Shown: positions 25,101-35,030 of the stretch, piece after piece | Position numbering within the stretch: position 1 is the first letter of the stretch | Layout of the letters: every line of letters begins with the position of its first letter | Assembly: GCA_026018925.1 (NCBI GenBank) | Contig: JAKSZU010000323.1 | Span: 1-64,000 of the forward strand | DNA from: Tupaia tana | Lineage: Eukaryota > Chordata > Mammalia > Scandentia > Tupaiidae | Direction of reading: 5' to 3' | Length of the DNA stretch: 64,000 nucleotides | Program-made: the position numbers and the translations under genes | Notes under the pieces: model-generated | Databases searched by the model: none | Seen by the model: only the letters and a program-made list of their open reading frames with translations | What the model was told of the DNA's origin: nothing

Positions 25101-25953
25101 CTCGTAATTCAGCCTCCAACAAGCAAAGCTAGTGTAGTAGGGAGCCCCTCTGGCCTTCTATCCCTGTCTCTGTGTCTCTGAGGTCTCTGTCTCTCTCTGC
25201 TCCTGTCTCCTCATTTATTTTTTTGGTAATTTTTCCTTTTTACGATTTTTTGAAAGGTAGAATTTCTCTCTGGCTCTCAGCTCCATCTTTTGTTTTGTTA
25301 ATAAGCCCTTCTGCTCCTTTCTCCCAGGCAGGAGAGTTGAGCCATTCTCTGAGAAGATTCCACATGGATACTGGGAACTAGATATTTCAGGCACAGCAGA
25401 AATGAAGATTTTCTAACCATAATTCAGCCTCCAGCAAGCAAAGCTAGTGTGGTAGGGAGCCCCTGTGGCCCTCTATCCCTGTCTCTGTGTCTCTGAGGTC
25501 TCTGTCTCTCTCTGCTCCTGTCTCCTCATTTTTTTTTTTGGTAATTTTTCCTTTTTACGATTTTTTGAAAGTTAGAATTTCTCTCTGGCTCTCAGCTCCA
25601 TCTTTTGTTTTGTTAATAAGCCCTTCTGCTCCTTTCTCCCAGGCAGGAGAATTGAGCCATTCTCTGAGAAGATTCCACATGGATACTGGGAACTAGATAT
25701 TTCAGGCACAGGAGAAATGAAGATTTTCTACTCATAATTCTCCCTCCAGCAAGCAAAGCTAGTGTGGTAGAGAGCCCCTGTGGCCTTCTATCCCTGTCTC
25801 TGTGTCTCAGAGGTCTCTGTCTCTCTCTGCTCCTGTCTCCTCATTTTCTTTTTGGTAATTTTTCCTTTTTACGTTTTTTTTAAAGGTAGAATTTCTCTCT
25901 GGCTCTCCGCTCCATCTTTTGCTTTGTTAATAAGCCCTTATGCTCCTTTCTCC
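22185..25953 (+). repeat. 12-monomer HOR, copy 1
   Basis: Units start at 22185, 22499, 22811, 23125, 23439, 23751, 24068, 24382, 24696, 25010, 25325 and 25640, for a total of 3769 bp. Internal structure: the run 22499-23124 resembles 24068-24695 at a five-unit offset, so the 12-mer already contains an older shorter duplication. Markers include GAGGCCTCTG, CATAATTTTTTTGG with TTTTTCTAAAGG, GAGGCAGGAG with ATGAGAAGATTCCAC (23751), and GAACTGGATA with CTCGTAATTC (25010). Confidence 0.9.
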
Positions 25954-28455
25954 CAGGCAGGAGTGTTGAGCCATTCTCTGAGAATATTCCACATGGATAC
26001 TGGGAAGTAGATATTTCAGGCACAGGAGAAATGAAGATTTTCTACTCATAATTCAGCCTCCAGCAAGCAAAGCTAGTGTGGTAGGGAGCCCCGCTGGCCT
26101 TCTATCCCTGTCTCTGTGTCTCTGAGGTCTCTGTATCTCTCTCCTCCAGTCTCCTCATTTTTTTTTGGTAATTTTTCCTTTTTACGATTTTTTTAAAGGT
26201 TGAATTTCTCTCTGGCTCTCAGCTCCATCTTTTGTTTTGTTAATAAGCCCTTCTTCTCCTTTCTCCCAGGCAGGAGTGTTGAGCCATTCTCTGAGAAGAT
26301 TCCAGATGGATACTGGGAATTAGATATTTCAGGCACAGGAGAAATGAAGATTTTCTCCTCATAATTCAGCCTCCAGCAATCAAAGCTAGTGTGGTAGGGA
26401 GCCCCTCTGGCCTTCTATTACTGTCTCTGTGTCTCTGAGGTCTCTGTCTCTCTCTGCTCCAGTCTCCTCATTTTTTTTGGTAGTTTTTCCTTTTTACGAT
26501 TTTTTGAAAGGTAGAATTTCTCTCTGGCTCTCAGCTCCATATGTTGTTTTGTTAATAAGCACTTCTGTTCCTTTCTCCCAGGCAGGAGAGTTGAGCCATT
26601 CTCTGAGAAGATTCCACATGGATACTGGGAACTAGATATTTCAGGCACAGGAGAAATGAAGATTTTCTACTCATAATTCAGCCTCCAGCAAGCAAAGCTT
26701 GTGTGGTAGGGAGCCCCTGTGGCCTTCTATCCCTCTCTCTGTGTCTCTGAGGCCTCTGTCTCTCTCTGCTCCTGTCTCCTCATTTTTTTTTTGGTAATTT
26801 TTCCTTTTTACGATTTTTTTAAAGGTAGAATTTCTCTCTGGCTCTCAGCTCCATCTTTTGTTTTGTTAATAAGCCCTTCTGCTCCTTTCTCCCAGGCAGG
26901 AGAGTTGAGCCATTCTCTGAGAAGGTTCCACATGGATACTGGGAACTAGATATTTCAGGCACAGGAGAAATGAAGATTTTCTACTCATAATTCAGCCTCC
27001 AGCAAGCAAAGCTAGTGTGGTAGGGAGCCCCTCTGGCCTTCTATCCCTGTCTCTGTGCCTCTGAGGTCTCTGTCTCTCTCTGCTCCTGTCTCCTCATAAT
27101 TTTTTTGGTAATTTTTCCTTTTTACGATTTTTCTAAAGGTAGAATTTCTCTCTGGCTCTCAGCTCCATCTTTTGTTTTGTTAATAAGCCCTTTTGCTTCT
27201 TTCTCCCAGGCAGGAGAGTTGAGCCAATCTGTGAGAAGTTTCCACATGGATACTGGGAACTAGATATTTCAGGCACAGGAGAAATGAAGATTTTCTACTC
27301 ATAATTCAGCCTCCAGCAAGCAAAGCTATTGTGGTAGGGACCCCTCTGGCCTTCTATCCCTGTCTCTGTGTCTCTGAGGTCTCTGTATCTCCCTGCTCCG
27401 GTCTCCTCATTTTTTTGTGGTAATTTTTCCTTTTTACGATTTTTTTAAAGGTAGAATTTCTCTCTGGCTCTCAGCTCCATCTTTTGTTTTGTTAATAAGC
27501 CCTTCTGCTCCTTTCTCCGAGGCAGGAGAGTTGAGCCATTCTCTGAGAAGATTCCACATGGATACTGGGAACTGGATATTTCAGGCACAGGAGAAATGAA
27601 GATTTTCTACTCGTAATTCAGCCTCCAACAAGCAAAGCTAGTGTAGTAGGGAGCCCCTCTGGCCTTCTATCCCTGTCTCTGTGTCTCTGAGGTCTCTGTC
27701 TCTCTCTGCTCCTGTCTCCTCATTTATTTTTTTGGTAATTTTTCCTTTTTACGATTTTTTGAAAGGTAGAATTTCTCTCTGGCTCTCAGCTCCATCTTTT
27801 GTTTTGTTAATAAGCCCTTCTGCTCCTTTCTCCCAGGCAGGAGAGTTGAGCCATTCTCTGAGAAGATTCCACATGGATACTGGGAACTAGATATTTCAGG
27901 CACAGCAGAAATGAAGATTTTCTAACCATAATTCAGCCTCCAGCAAGCAAAGCTAGTGTGGTAGGGAGCCCCTGTGGCCCTCTATCCCTGTCTCTGTGTC
28001 TCTGAGGTCTCTGTCTCTCTCTGCTCCTGTCTCCTCATTTTTTTTTGGTAATTTTTCCTTTTTACGATTTTTTGAAAGTTAGAATTTCTCTCTGGCTCTC
28101 AGCTCCATCTTTTGTTTTGTTAATAAGCCCTTCTGCTCCTTTCTCCCAGGCAGGAGAATTGAGCCATTCTCTGAGAAGATTCCACATGGATACTGGGAAC
28201 TAGATATTTCAGGCACAGGAGAAATGAAGATTTTCTACTCATAATTCTCCCTACAGCAAGCAAAGCTAGTGTGGTAGAGAGCCCCTGTGGCCTTCTATCC
28301 CTGTCTCTGTCTCTGAGGTCTCTGTCTCTCTCTGCTCCTGTCTTCTCTTTTTTTTGGTAATTTTTCCTTTTTACGATTTTTTTAAAGGTAGAATTTCTCT
28401 CTGGCTCTCAGCTCCATCTTTTGTTTTGTTAATAAGCCCTTCTGCTCCTTTCTCC
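25954..28455 (+). repeat. 12-monomer HOR, copy 2, reduced to 8 units
   Basis: Units start at 25954, 26267, 26579, 26893, 27207, 27519, 27834 and 28147. The first five and the start of the sixth match copy 1 at 3768-3769 bp. From about 27540 the match switches to units 25010-25640 at 2507-2509 bp. Four monomers are therefore missing relative to copy 1. Homology to copy 1 ends near 28300, where the second half of the 28147 unit takes the shortened GTCTCTGTCTCTG form also seen at about 1105. Confidence 0.9.
27519..27833 (+). repeat. Hybrid monomer at a four-unit deletion
   Basis: The unit opens with GAGGCAGGAG, the rare start of the 23751 monomer. By 27570 it reads GAACTGGATA with CTCGTAATTC and CTCCAACAAGC, as in the 25010 monomer. 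It also lacks the CTATGAGAAG and CCACTTGG changes of 23751. The exchange therefore falls between about 27519 and 27570. Unit length stays at 315 bp, so the crossover was in register. Confidence 0.85.
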
Positions 28456-31429
28456 CAGGCAGGAGAGTTGAGCCATTCTCTGAGAAGATTCCACATGGAT
28501 ACTGGGAACTAGATATTTCAGGCACAGGAGAAATGAAGATTTTCTACTCATAATTCAGCCTCCACCAAGCAAAGCTAGTGTGGTAGGGAGCCCCTCTGGC
28601 CTTCTATCCCTGTCTCTGTGTCTCTGAGGTCTCTGTATCTCCCTGCTCCTGTCTCCTCATTTTTTTGTGGTAATTTTTCCTTTTTACGATTTTTTTAAAG
28701 GTAGAATTTCTCTCTGGCTTTCAGCTCCATCTTTTGTTTTGTTAATAAGCCCTTCTGCTCCTTTCTCCCAGGCAGGAGAGTTGAGCCATTCTATGAGAAG
28801 ATTCCACATGGATACTGGGAACGAGATATTTCAGGCACAGGAGAAATGAAGATTTTCTACTCATGATTCAGCCTCCAGAAAGCAAAGCTAGTGTGGTAGG
28901 GAACACCTCTGGCCTTCTATCCCTTTCTCTGTGTCTCTGAGGTCCTGTCTCTCTCTGCTCCTGTCTCCTCATTTTTTTTTTGGTAATTTTTCCTTTTTAC
29001 GATTTATTTAAAGGTAGAATTTCTCTTTGGCTCTCAGCTCCATCTTTTGTTTTGTTAATAAGCCCTTCTGCTCCTTTCTCCCAGGCAGGAGAGTTGAGCC
29101 ATTCTCTGAGAAGATTCCACGTGAATACTGGGAACTAGATATTTCAGGCACAGGAGAAATGAAGATTTTCTACTCATAATTCAGCCTCCAGCAAGCAAAG
29201 CTAGTGTGGTAGGGAGCCCCTCTGGCCTTCTATCCCTGTCTCTGTGTCTCTGAGGTCTCTGTCTCTCTCTGCTCCTGTCTCCTCATTTTTTTTTGGTAAT
29301 TTTTCCTTTTTACGATTTTTTTAAAGGTAGAATTTCTCTCTGGCTCTCAGCTCCATCTTTTGCTTTGTTAATAAGCCCTTCTGCTCCTTTCTCCCAGGCA
29401 GGAGAGTTGAGCCATTCTCTGAGAAGTTTCCACATGGATACTGGGAACTACATATTTCAGGCAGAGGAGAAATGAAGATTTTCTTCTCGTAATTCAGCCT
29501 CCCGCAAGCAAAGCTAGTGTGGTAGGGAGCCCCTCTGGCCCTCTATCCCTGTGTCTGTGTCTCTGAGGTCTCTGTCTCTCTCTGCTCCTGTCTCCTCATT
29601 TTTTTTGTTAATTTTTCCTTTTTCCGATTTTTTTAAAGGTAGAATTTCTCTCTGGCTCTCAGCTCCATCTTTTGCTTTGTTAATAAGCCCTTCTGCTCCT
29701 TTCTCCTAGGCAGGAGAGTTGAGCCATTCTCTGAGAAGTTTCCACATGGATACTGGGAACAAATATTTCAGGCACAGGAGAAATGAAGATTATCTACTCA
29801 TAATTCAGCGTCCAGCAAGCAAAGCTAAAGAGGTAGGGAGACTCTTTGGCCTTCTATCCCTGTCTCTGTGTCTCTGAGGTCTCTGTCTCTCTCTGCTCCT
29901 GTCTCCTCATTTTTTTTTTGGTAATTTTTCCTTTTTACGATTTTTTTAAAGGTAGAATTTCTCTCTGGCTCTCAGCTCCATCTTTTGTTTTGTTAATAAG
30001 CACTTCTGCTCCTTTCTCCCAGGCAGGAGAGTTGAGCCATTCTCTGAGAAGTTTCCACATGGATACTGGGAACTAGATATTTCAGGCACAGGAGAAATGA
30101 AGATTTTCTACTCATAATTCAGCCTCCAGCAAGCAAAGCTAGTGTGGTAGGGAGCCCCTCTGGCCTTCTATCCCTGTCTCTGTGTCTCTGAGGTCTCTGT
30201 CTCTCTCTGCTCCTGTATCCTCATATTTTTTTGGTAATTTTTCCTTTTTACGATTTTTTGAAAGGTAGAATTTGTCTCTGGCTCTCAGCTCCATCTTTTG
30301 TTTTGTTAATAAGCCCTTCTGCTCCTTTCTCCTAGGCAGGAGAGTTGAGCCATTCTCTGAGAAGATTCCACATGGATACTAGGAATGAGATATTTCAGGC
30401 ACAGGAGAAATGAAGATTTTCTACTCATGATTCAGCCTCCAGAAAGCAAAGCTAGTGTGGTAGGGAGCCCCTCTGGCCTTCTTTCCCTGTCTCTGTGTCT
30501 CTGAGGTCTCTGTCTCTCTCTGCTCCTGTTTCCTCATATTTTTTTTGGTAATTTTTCCTTTTTACGATTTTTTTAAAGGTAGAATTTCTCTCTGGCTCTC
30601 AGCTCCATCTTTTGTTTTGTTAATAAGCCCTTCTGCTCCTTTCTCCCAGGCAGGAGAGTTGAGCCATTCTCTGAGAAGGTTCCAGATGGATACTGGGAAC
30701 TACATATTTCAGGCAGAGGAGAAATGAAGATTTTCTTCTCGTAATTCAGCCTCCAGCAAGCAAAGCTAGTGTGGTAGGGAGTCCCTCTGGCCTTCTATCC
30801 CTGTCTCTATGTCTCTGAGATCTCTGTCTCTCTCTGCTCCTGTCTCTTTATTTTTTTTTGGTAATTTTTCCTTTTTCCGATTTTTTTAAAGGTAGAATTT
30901 CTCTCTGGCTCTCAGCTCCATCTTTTGTTTTATTAATAAGCCCTTCTGCTCCTTTCTCCCAGGCAGGAGAGTTGAGCCATTCTCTGATAAGATTCCACAT
31001 GGATACTGGGAACAAGATATTTCAGGCACAGGGGAAATGAAGATTATCTACTCATAATTCAGCGTCCAGCAAGCAAAGCTAATGTGGTAGGGAGACCCTT
31101 TGGCCTTCTATCCCTGTCTCTGTGTCTCTGAGGTCTCTGTCTCTCTCTGCTCCTGTCTCCTCATTTTTTTTTTGGTAATTTTTCCTTTTTACGATTTTTT
31201 TAAAGGTAGAATTTCTCTCTGGCTATCAGCTCCATCTTTTGTTTTGTTAATAAGCCCTTCTGCTCCTTTCTCCCAGGCAGGAGAGTTGAGCCATTCTCTG
31301 AGAAGTTTCCACATGGATACTGGGAACTAGATATTTCAGGCACAGGAGAAATGAAGATTTTCTACTCATAATTCAGCCTCCAGCAAGCAAAGCTAGTGTG
31401 GTAGGGAGCCCCTCTGGACTTCTATCCCT

Positions 31430-32220
31430 GTCTCTGTGTCTCTGAGATCTCTGTCTCTCTCTGCTCTTGTCTCCTCATTTTTTTTTGTAATTTTTCCTTT
31501 TCACGATTTTTTTAAAGGTAGAATTTCTCTCTGGCTCTCAGCTATATCTTTTGTTTTGTTAATAAGCCCTTCTGCTCCTTTCTCCCAGGCAGGAGAGTTG
31601 AGCCATTCTCTGAGAAGATTCCACATGGATACTGGGAACTAGATATTTCACGCACAGGAGAAATGAAGATTTTCTACTCATAATTCAGCCTCCAGCAAGA
31701 AAAGCTAGTGTGGTAGGGAGCCTCTCTGGCCTTCTATCCTTGTCTCTGTGTCTCCGAGGTCTCTGTGTCTCTCGGCTCCTGTCTCCTCATTTTTTTTGGT
31801 AATTTTTCCACTTTACGATTTTTTTAAAGGTAGAATTTCTCTCTGGCTCTCAGCTCCATCTTTTGTTTTGTTAATAAGCCCTTCTGCTCCTTTCTCCCAG
31901 GCAGGAGAGTTGAGCCATTCTCTCAGAAGATTCCACATGGATACTGGGAACGAGATATTTCAGGCACAGGAGAAATGAAGATTTTCTACTCATGATTCAG
32001 CATCCAGCAAGCAAAGCTAGTGTGGTAGGGAGCCCCTCTGGCCTTCTATCCCTGTCTCTGTGTCTCTGAGGTCTCTGTCTCTCTCTGCTCCTGTCTCCTC
32101 ACATTTTTTTTTGGTAATTTTTCCTTTTTACGATTTTTTTAAAGCTAGAATTTCACTCTGGCTCTCTGCTCGATCTTTTGTTTTGTGAATAAGCCCTTCT
32201 GGTCCTTTCTCCCAGGCAGG
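31430..32220 (+). repeat. 4-unit-offset duplication, left copy (pairs with 32680-33470)
   Basis: The TTTTCACGATTT and GCTATATCTTTTG unit (31500-31560) and the following TCGGCTCC / TTTTCCACTTTACG unit recur at 1253 bp, at about 32750 and 33040. The second copy has its own changes, such as CCGCTTTACG. Edges are approximate. Confidence 0.75.
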
Positions 32221-32689
32221 AGAGTTGAGCCATTCTCTGAGAAGTTTCCACATGGATACTGGGAATTAGATATTTCAGGCACAGGAGAAATGAAGATTTT
32301 CTACTCATAATTCAGCCTCCAGCAAGCAAAGCTAGTGTGGTAGGGAGCCCCTCTGGCCTTCTATCCCTGTCTCTGTGTCTCTGAGGTCTCTGTCTCTCTC
32401 TGCTCCTGTCTCCTCACTTTTTGTTTGGTAATTTTTCATTTTTACGATTTTTTTAAAGGTAGAATTTCTCTCTGGCTCTCAGCTCCATCTTTTGTTTTGT
32501 TATTAAGCCCTTCTGCTCCTTTCTCCCAGGCAGGAGAGTTGAGCCATTCTCTGAGAAGATTCCACATGGATACTGGGAACAAGATATTTCAGGCACAGGA
32601 GAAATGAAGATTATCTACTCATAATTCGGCGTCCAGCAAGCAAAGCTAGTGTGGTAGGGAGACCCTTTGGCCTTCTATCCCTGTCTCTG

Positions 32690-34240
32690 TGTCTCTGAGG
32701 TCTCTGTCTCTCTCTGCTCCTGTCTCCTCATTTTTTTTGGTAATTTTTCCTTTTCACGATTTTTTTAAAGGTAGAATTTCTCTCTGGCTCTCAGCTATAT
32801 CTTTTGTTTTGTTAATAAGCCCTTCTGCTCCTTTCTCCCAGGCAGGAGAGTTGAGCCATTCTCTGAGAAGATTCCACATGGATACTGGGAAATAGATATT
32901 ACAGGCACAGGAGAAATGAAGATTTTCTACTCATAATTCAGCCTCCAGCAAGCAAAGCTAGTGTGGTAGGAAGCCCCTCTGGTCTTCTATCCTTGTCTCT
33001 GTGTCTCTGAGTTCTCTGTCTCTCTCGGCTCCTGTCTCCTCATTTTTTTTGGTAATTTTTCCGCTTTACGATTTTTTTAAAGGTAGAATTACTCTCTGGC
33101 TCTCAGCTCCATCTTTTGTTTTGTTAATAAGCCCTTCTGCTCCTTTCTCCAAGGCAGGAGAGTTGAGCCATTCTCTCAGAAGATTCCACGTGGATACTGG
33201 GAACGAGATATTTCAGGCACAGGAGAAATGAAGATTTTCTACTCATGATTCAGCCTCCAGAAAGCAAAGCTAGTGTGGTAGGGAGCCCCTCTGGCCTTCT
33301 ATCCCTATCTCTGTGTCTCTGAGGTCTCTGTCTCTCTCTGCTCCTGTCTCCTCATATTTTTTTTGGTAATTTTTCCTTTTTACGATTTTTTTAAAGGTAG
33401 AATTTCTCTCTGGCTCTCAGCTCCATCTTTTGTTTTGTTAATAAGCCCTTCTGCTCCTTTCTCCCAGGCAGGAGAGTTGAGCCATTCTCTGAGAAGTTTC
33501 CACATGGATACTGGGAACTAGATATTTCAGGCACAGGAGAAATGAAGATTTTCTACTCATAATTCAGCCTCCAGCAAGCAAAGCTAGTGTGGTAGGGAGC
33601 CCCTCTGGCCTTCTATCCCTGTCTCTGTGTCTCTGAGGTCTCTGTCTCTCTCTGCTCCTGTCTCCTCATTTTTTGTTTGGTAATTTTTCCTTTTTACGAT
33701 TTTTTTAAAGGTAGAATTTCTCTCTGGCTCTCAGCTCCATCTTTTGTTTTGTTAGTAAGCCCTTCTGCTCCTTTCTCCCAGGCAGGAGAGTTGAGCCATT
33801 CTCTGAGAAGATTCCACATGGATACTGGGAACTAGATATTTCAGGCACAGGAGAAATGAAGATTTTCTACTCGTAATTCAGCCTCCAGCAAGCAAAGCTA
33901 GTGTGGTAGGGAGCCCCTCTGGCCTTCTATCCCTGTCTCTGTGTCTCTGAGGTCTCTGTCTCTCTCTGCTCCTGTCTCCTCATTTTTTTTTGGCAATTTT
34001 TCCTTTTTACGATTTTTTTAAAGGAAGAATTTCTCTCTGGTTCTCAGCTCCATCTTTTGTTTTGTTAATAAGCCCTTCTGCTCCTTTCTCCCAGGCAGGA
34101 GAGTTGAGCCATTCTCTGAGAAGATTCCACATGGATACTGGGAAGTAGATATTTCAGGCACAGGAGAAATGAAGATTTTCTACTCATAATTCAGCCTCCA
34201 GCAAGCAAATCTAGTGTGGTAGGGAGCCCTTCTGGCCTTC
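32690..34240 (+). repeat. 11-unit-offset duplication, left copy (pairs with 36130-37680)
   Basis: About five monomers recur at 3440-3442 bp. Paired markers are TTTTCACGATTT with GCTATATC (32754 and 36196), the TCGGCTCC unit (33025 and 36467), CATTTTTTGTTTGG (about 33668 and 37109), and TTGGCAATTTTT with AAAGGAAGAATTT and GGTTCTCAG (about 33991 and 37431). The match ends in the unit at 34406, whose GAGCCATTCTTGAG has no partner at 37845. Confidence 0.8.
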
Positions 34241-34918
34241 TATCCCTGACTCTGTGTCTCTGAGGTCTCTGTCTCTCTCTTCTCCTGTCTCCTCATTTTT
34301 TTTTTGGTAATTTTTCCTTTTTACGATTTTTTGAAAGGTAGAATTTGTCTCTGGCTCTCAGCTCCATCTTTTGTTTTGTTAATAAGCCCTTCTGCTCCTT
34401 TCTCCCAGGCAGGAGAGTTGAGCCATTCTTGAGAAGATTCCACATGGATACTGGGAATGAGATATTTCAGGCACAGGAGAAATGAAGATTTTCTACTCAT
34501 GATTCAGCCTCCAGAAAGCAAAGCTACTGTGGTAAGGAGCCCCTCTGGCCTTCTATCCCTGTCTCTGTGTCTCTGAGGTCTCTGTCTCTGCTCCTGTCTC
34601 CTCATAATTTTTTTGGTAATTTTTCCTTTTTACGATTTTTTTAAAGGTATAATTTCTCTCTGGCTCTCAGCTCCATCTTTTGTTTTGTTAATAAGCCCTT
34701 CTGCTCCTTTCTCCCAGGCAGGAGAGTTGAGCCATTCTCTGAGAAGATTCCACATGGATACTGGGAACTAGATATTTCAGGCACAGGAGAAATGAAGATT
34801 TTCTACTCATAATTCAGCCTCCAGCAATCAAAGCTAGTGTGGTAGGGCGCCCCTCTGGCCTTCTATCCCTGTCTCTGTGTCTCTGAGGTCTCTGTCTCTC
34901 TCTGCTCCTGTCTCCTCA

Positions 34919-34927
34919 TTTTTTTTT
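34919..34927 (+). repeat. Variable T homopolymer inside the monomer
   Basis: Nine T residues lie between CTCA and GGTAATT in the reference monomer. Across the array this tract varies from pure runs of about 8 to 13 T (the longest seen is 23955-23967) to interrupted forms such as CATAATTTTTGG, CATTAATTTTTTGG, CATTTTCTTTTTGG and CATTTTTCTTTTTGGG. Length change here explains most of the 309-317 bp spread of monomer length. The interrupted forms recur at fixed HOR positions, so they work as lineage markers. Confidence 0.9.
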
Positions 34928-34945
34928 GGTAATTTTTCCTTTTTA

Positions 34946-34947
34946 CG
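34946..34947. other. Sole CpG of the monomer consensus
   Basis: The consensus contains one CpG, in TTTACGATTT. In a subset of units it is replaced by TATGAT (for example near 40888, 45268, 51220, 53099, 61878) or TACAAT (17155, 41201, near 42765 and 44329). These are the two products expected from deamination of methylated cytosine on either strand. Other units carry TAAGAT (18533, near 45897, 56860) or TACGTT (near 20850, 21790, 22104, 25872). Methylation itself is inferred, not seen. Confidence 0.7.
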
Positions 34948-34959
34948 ATTTTTTTAAAG

Positions 34960-35030
34960 GTAGAATTTCTCTCTGGCTCTCAGCTCCATCTTTTGTTTTG
35001 TTAATAAGCCCTTCTGCTCCTTTCTCCCAG
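34960..35030 (+). other. Splice-site-like module (mini-intron-like), present in most monomers
   Basis: Shown on the reference monomer. AAG|GTAGAA at 34957-34965 resembles a 5' splice site. TTAAT at 35001-35005 fits the loose branch-point pattern yUnAy, with the candidate A at 35004. A pyrimidine tract follows and ends in CCCAG|G at 35027-35031. The interval from GT to AG is 71 nt and branch-to-AG spacing is 26 nt, both plausible for a very short spliceosomal intron. A second possible donor (G|GTAATT) lies at 34929. The arrangement recurs in most monomers because it is part of the consensus. There is no evidence here for transcription or splicing, and T/C-rich DNA often mimics acceptors by chance. 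Confidence 0.3.

Larger units (their letters stand above)
34715..35027 (+). repeat. Representative near-consensus monomer (313 bp)
   Basis: This unit lies very close to the consensus read from the array; the only differences I see are AATC for AAGC near 34830 and GGCGCC for GGGAGCC near 34847. It is a useful reference for monomer anatomy: a mixed-sequence half to about 34850, a CT-rich stretch to about 34917, a nine-T run at 34919-34927, the conserved CpG at 34946-34947, and a pyrimidine-rich end leading into the next CAGGCAGG at 35028. The sequence TTCTC-T-GAGAA (about 34735-34745) is a short perfect dyad present in most units. No coding, RNA-gene or transposon signature is apparent. The 313-bp length is not a multiple of three, so a frame cannot normally carry over into the next unit. 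Confidence 0.9.

Noticed and set aside
34735..34745. TTCTC-T-GAGAA dyad as a heat-shock-factor or STAT-type site
   Set aside because: Spacing between TTC and GAA is five bases, unlike the two of heat-shock elements or the usual two to four of STAT sites. It is better read as a chance short dyad.
34715..35027. CENP-B box in the monomer
   Set aside because: The known 17-bp box core needs two CpGs (TTCG and CGGG). The consensus has a single CpG, in TACGAT, and no similar string in either orientation. Centromere function, if any, would have to be CENP-B independent.
34715..35027. Alpha satellite or another well-known primate satellite
   Set aside because: Alpha satellite has a ~171-bp A/T-rich monomer with different sequence. 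Neither the length nor any motif here agrees.
34715..35027. Monomer derived from a retroviral LTR (TTAATAAG near a CT-rich stretch and a CAG acceptor-like end)
   Set aside because: The resemblance is general. I see no TG...CA ends with target-site duplications, no TATA-like box in place and no primer-binding site. A library search could revive the idea.
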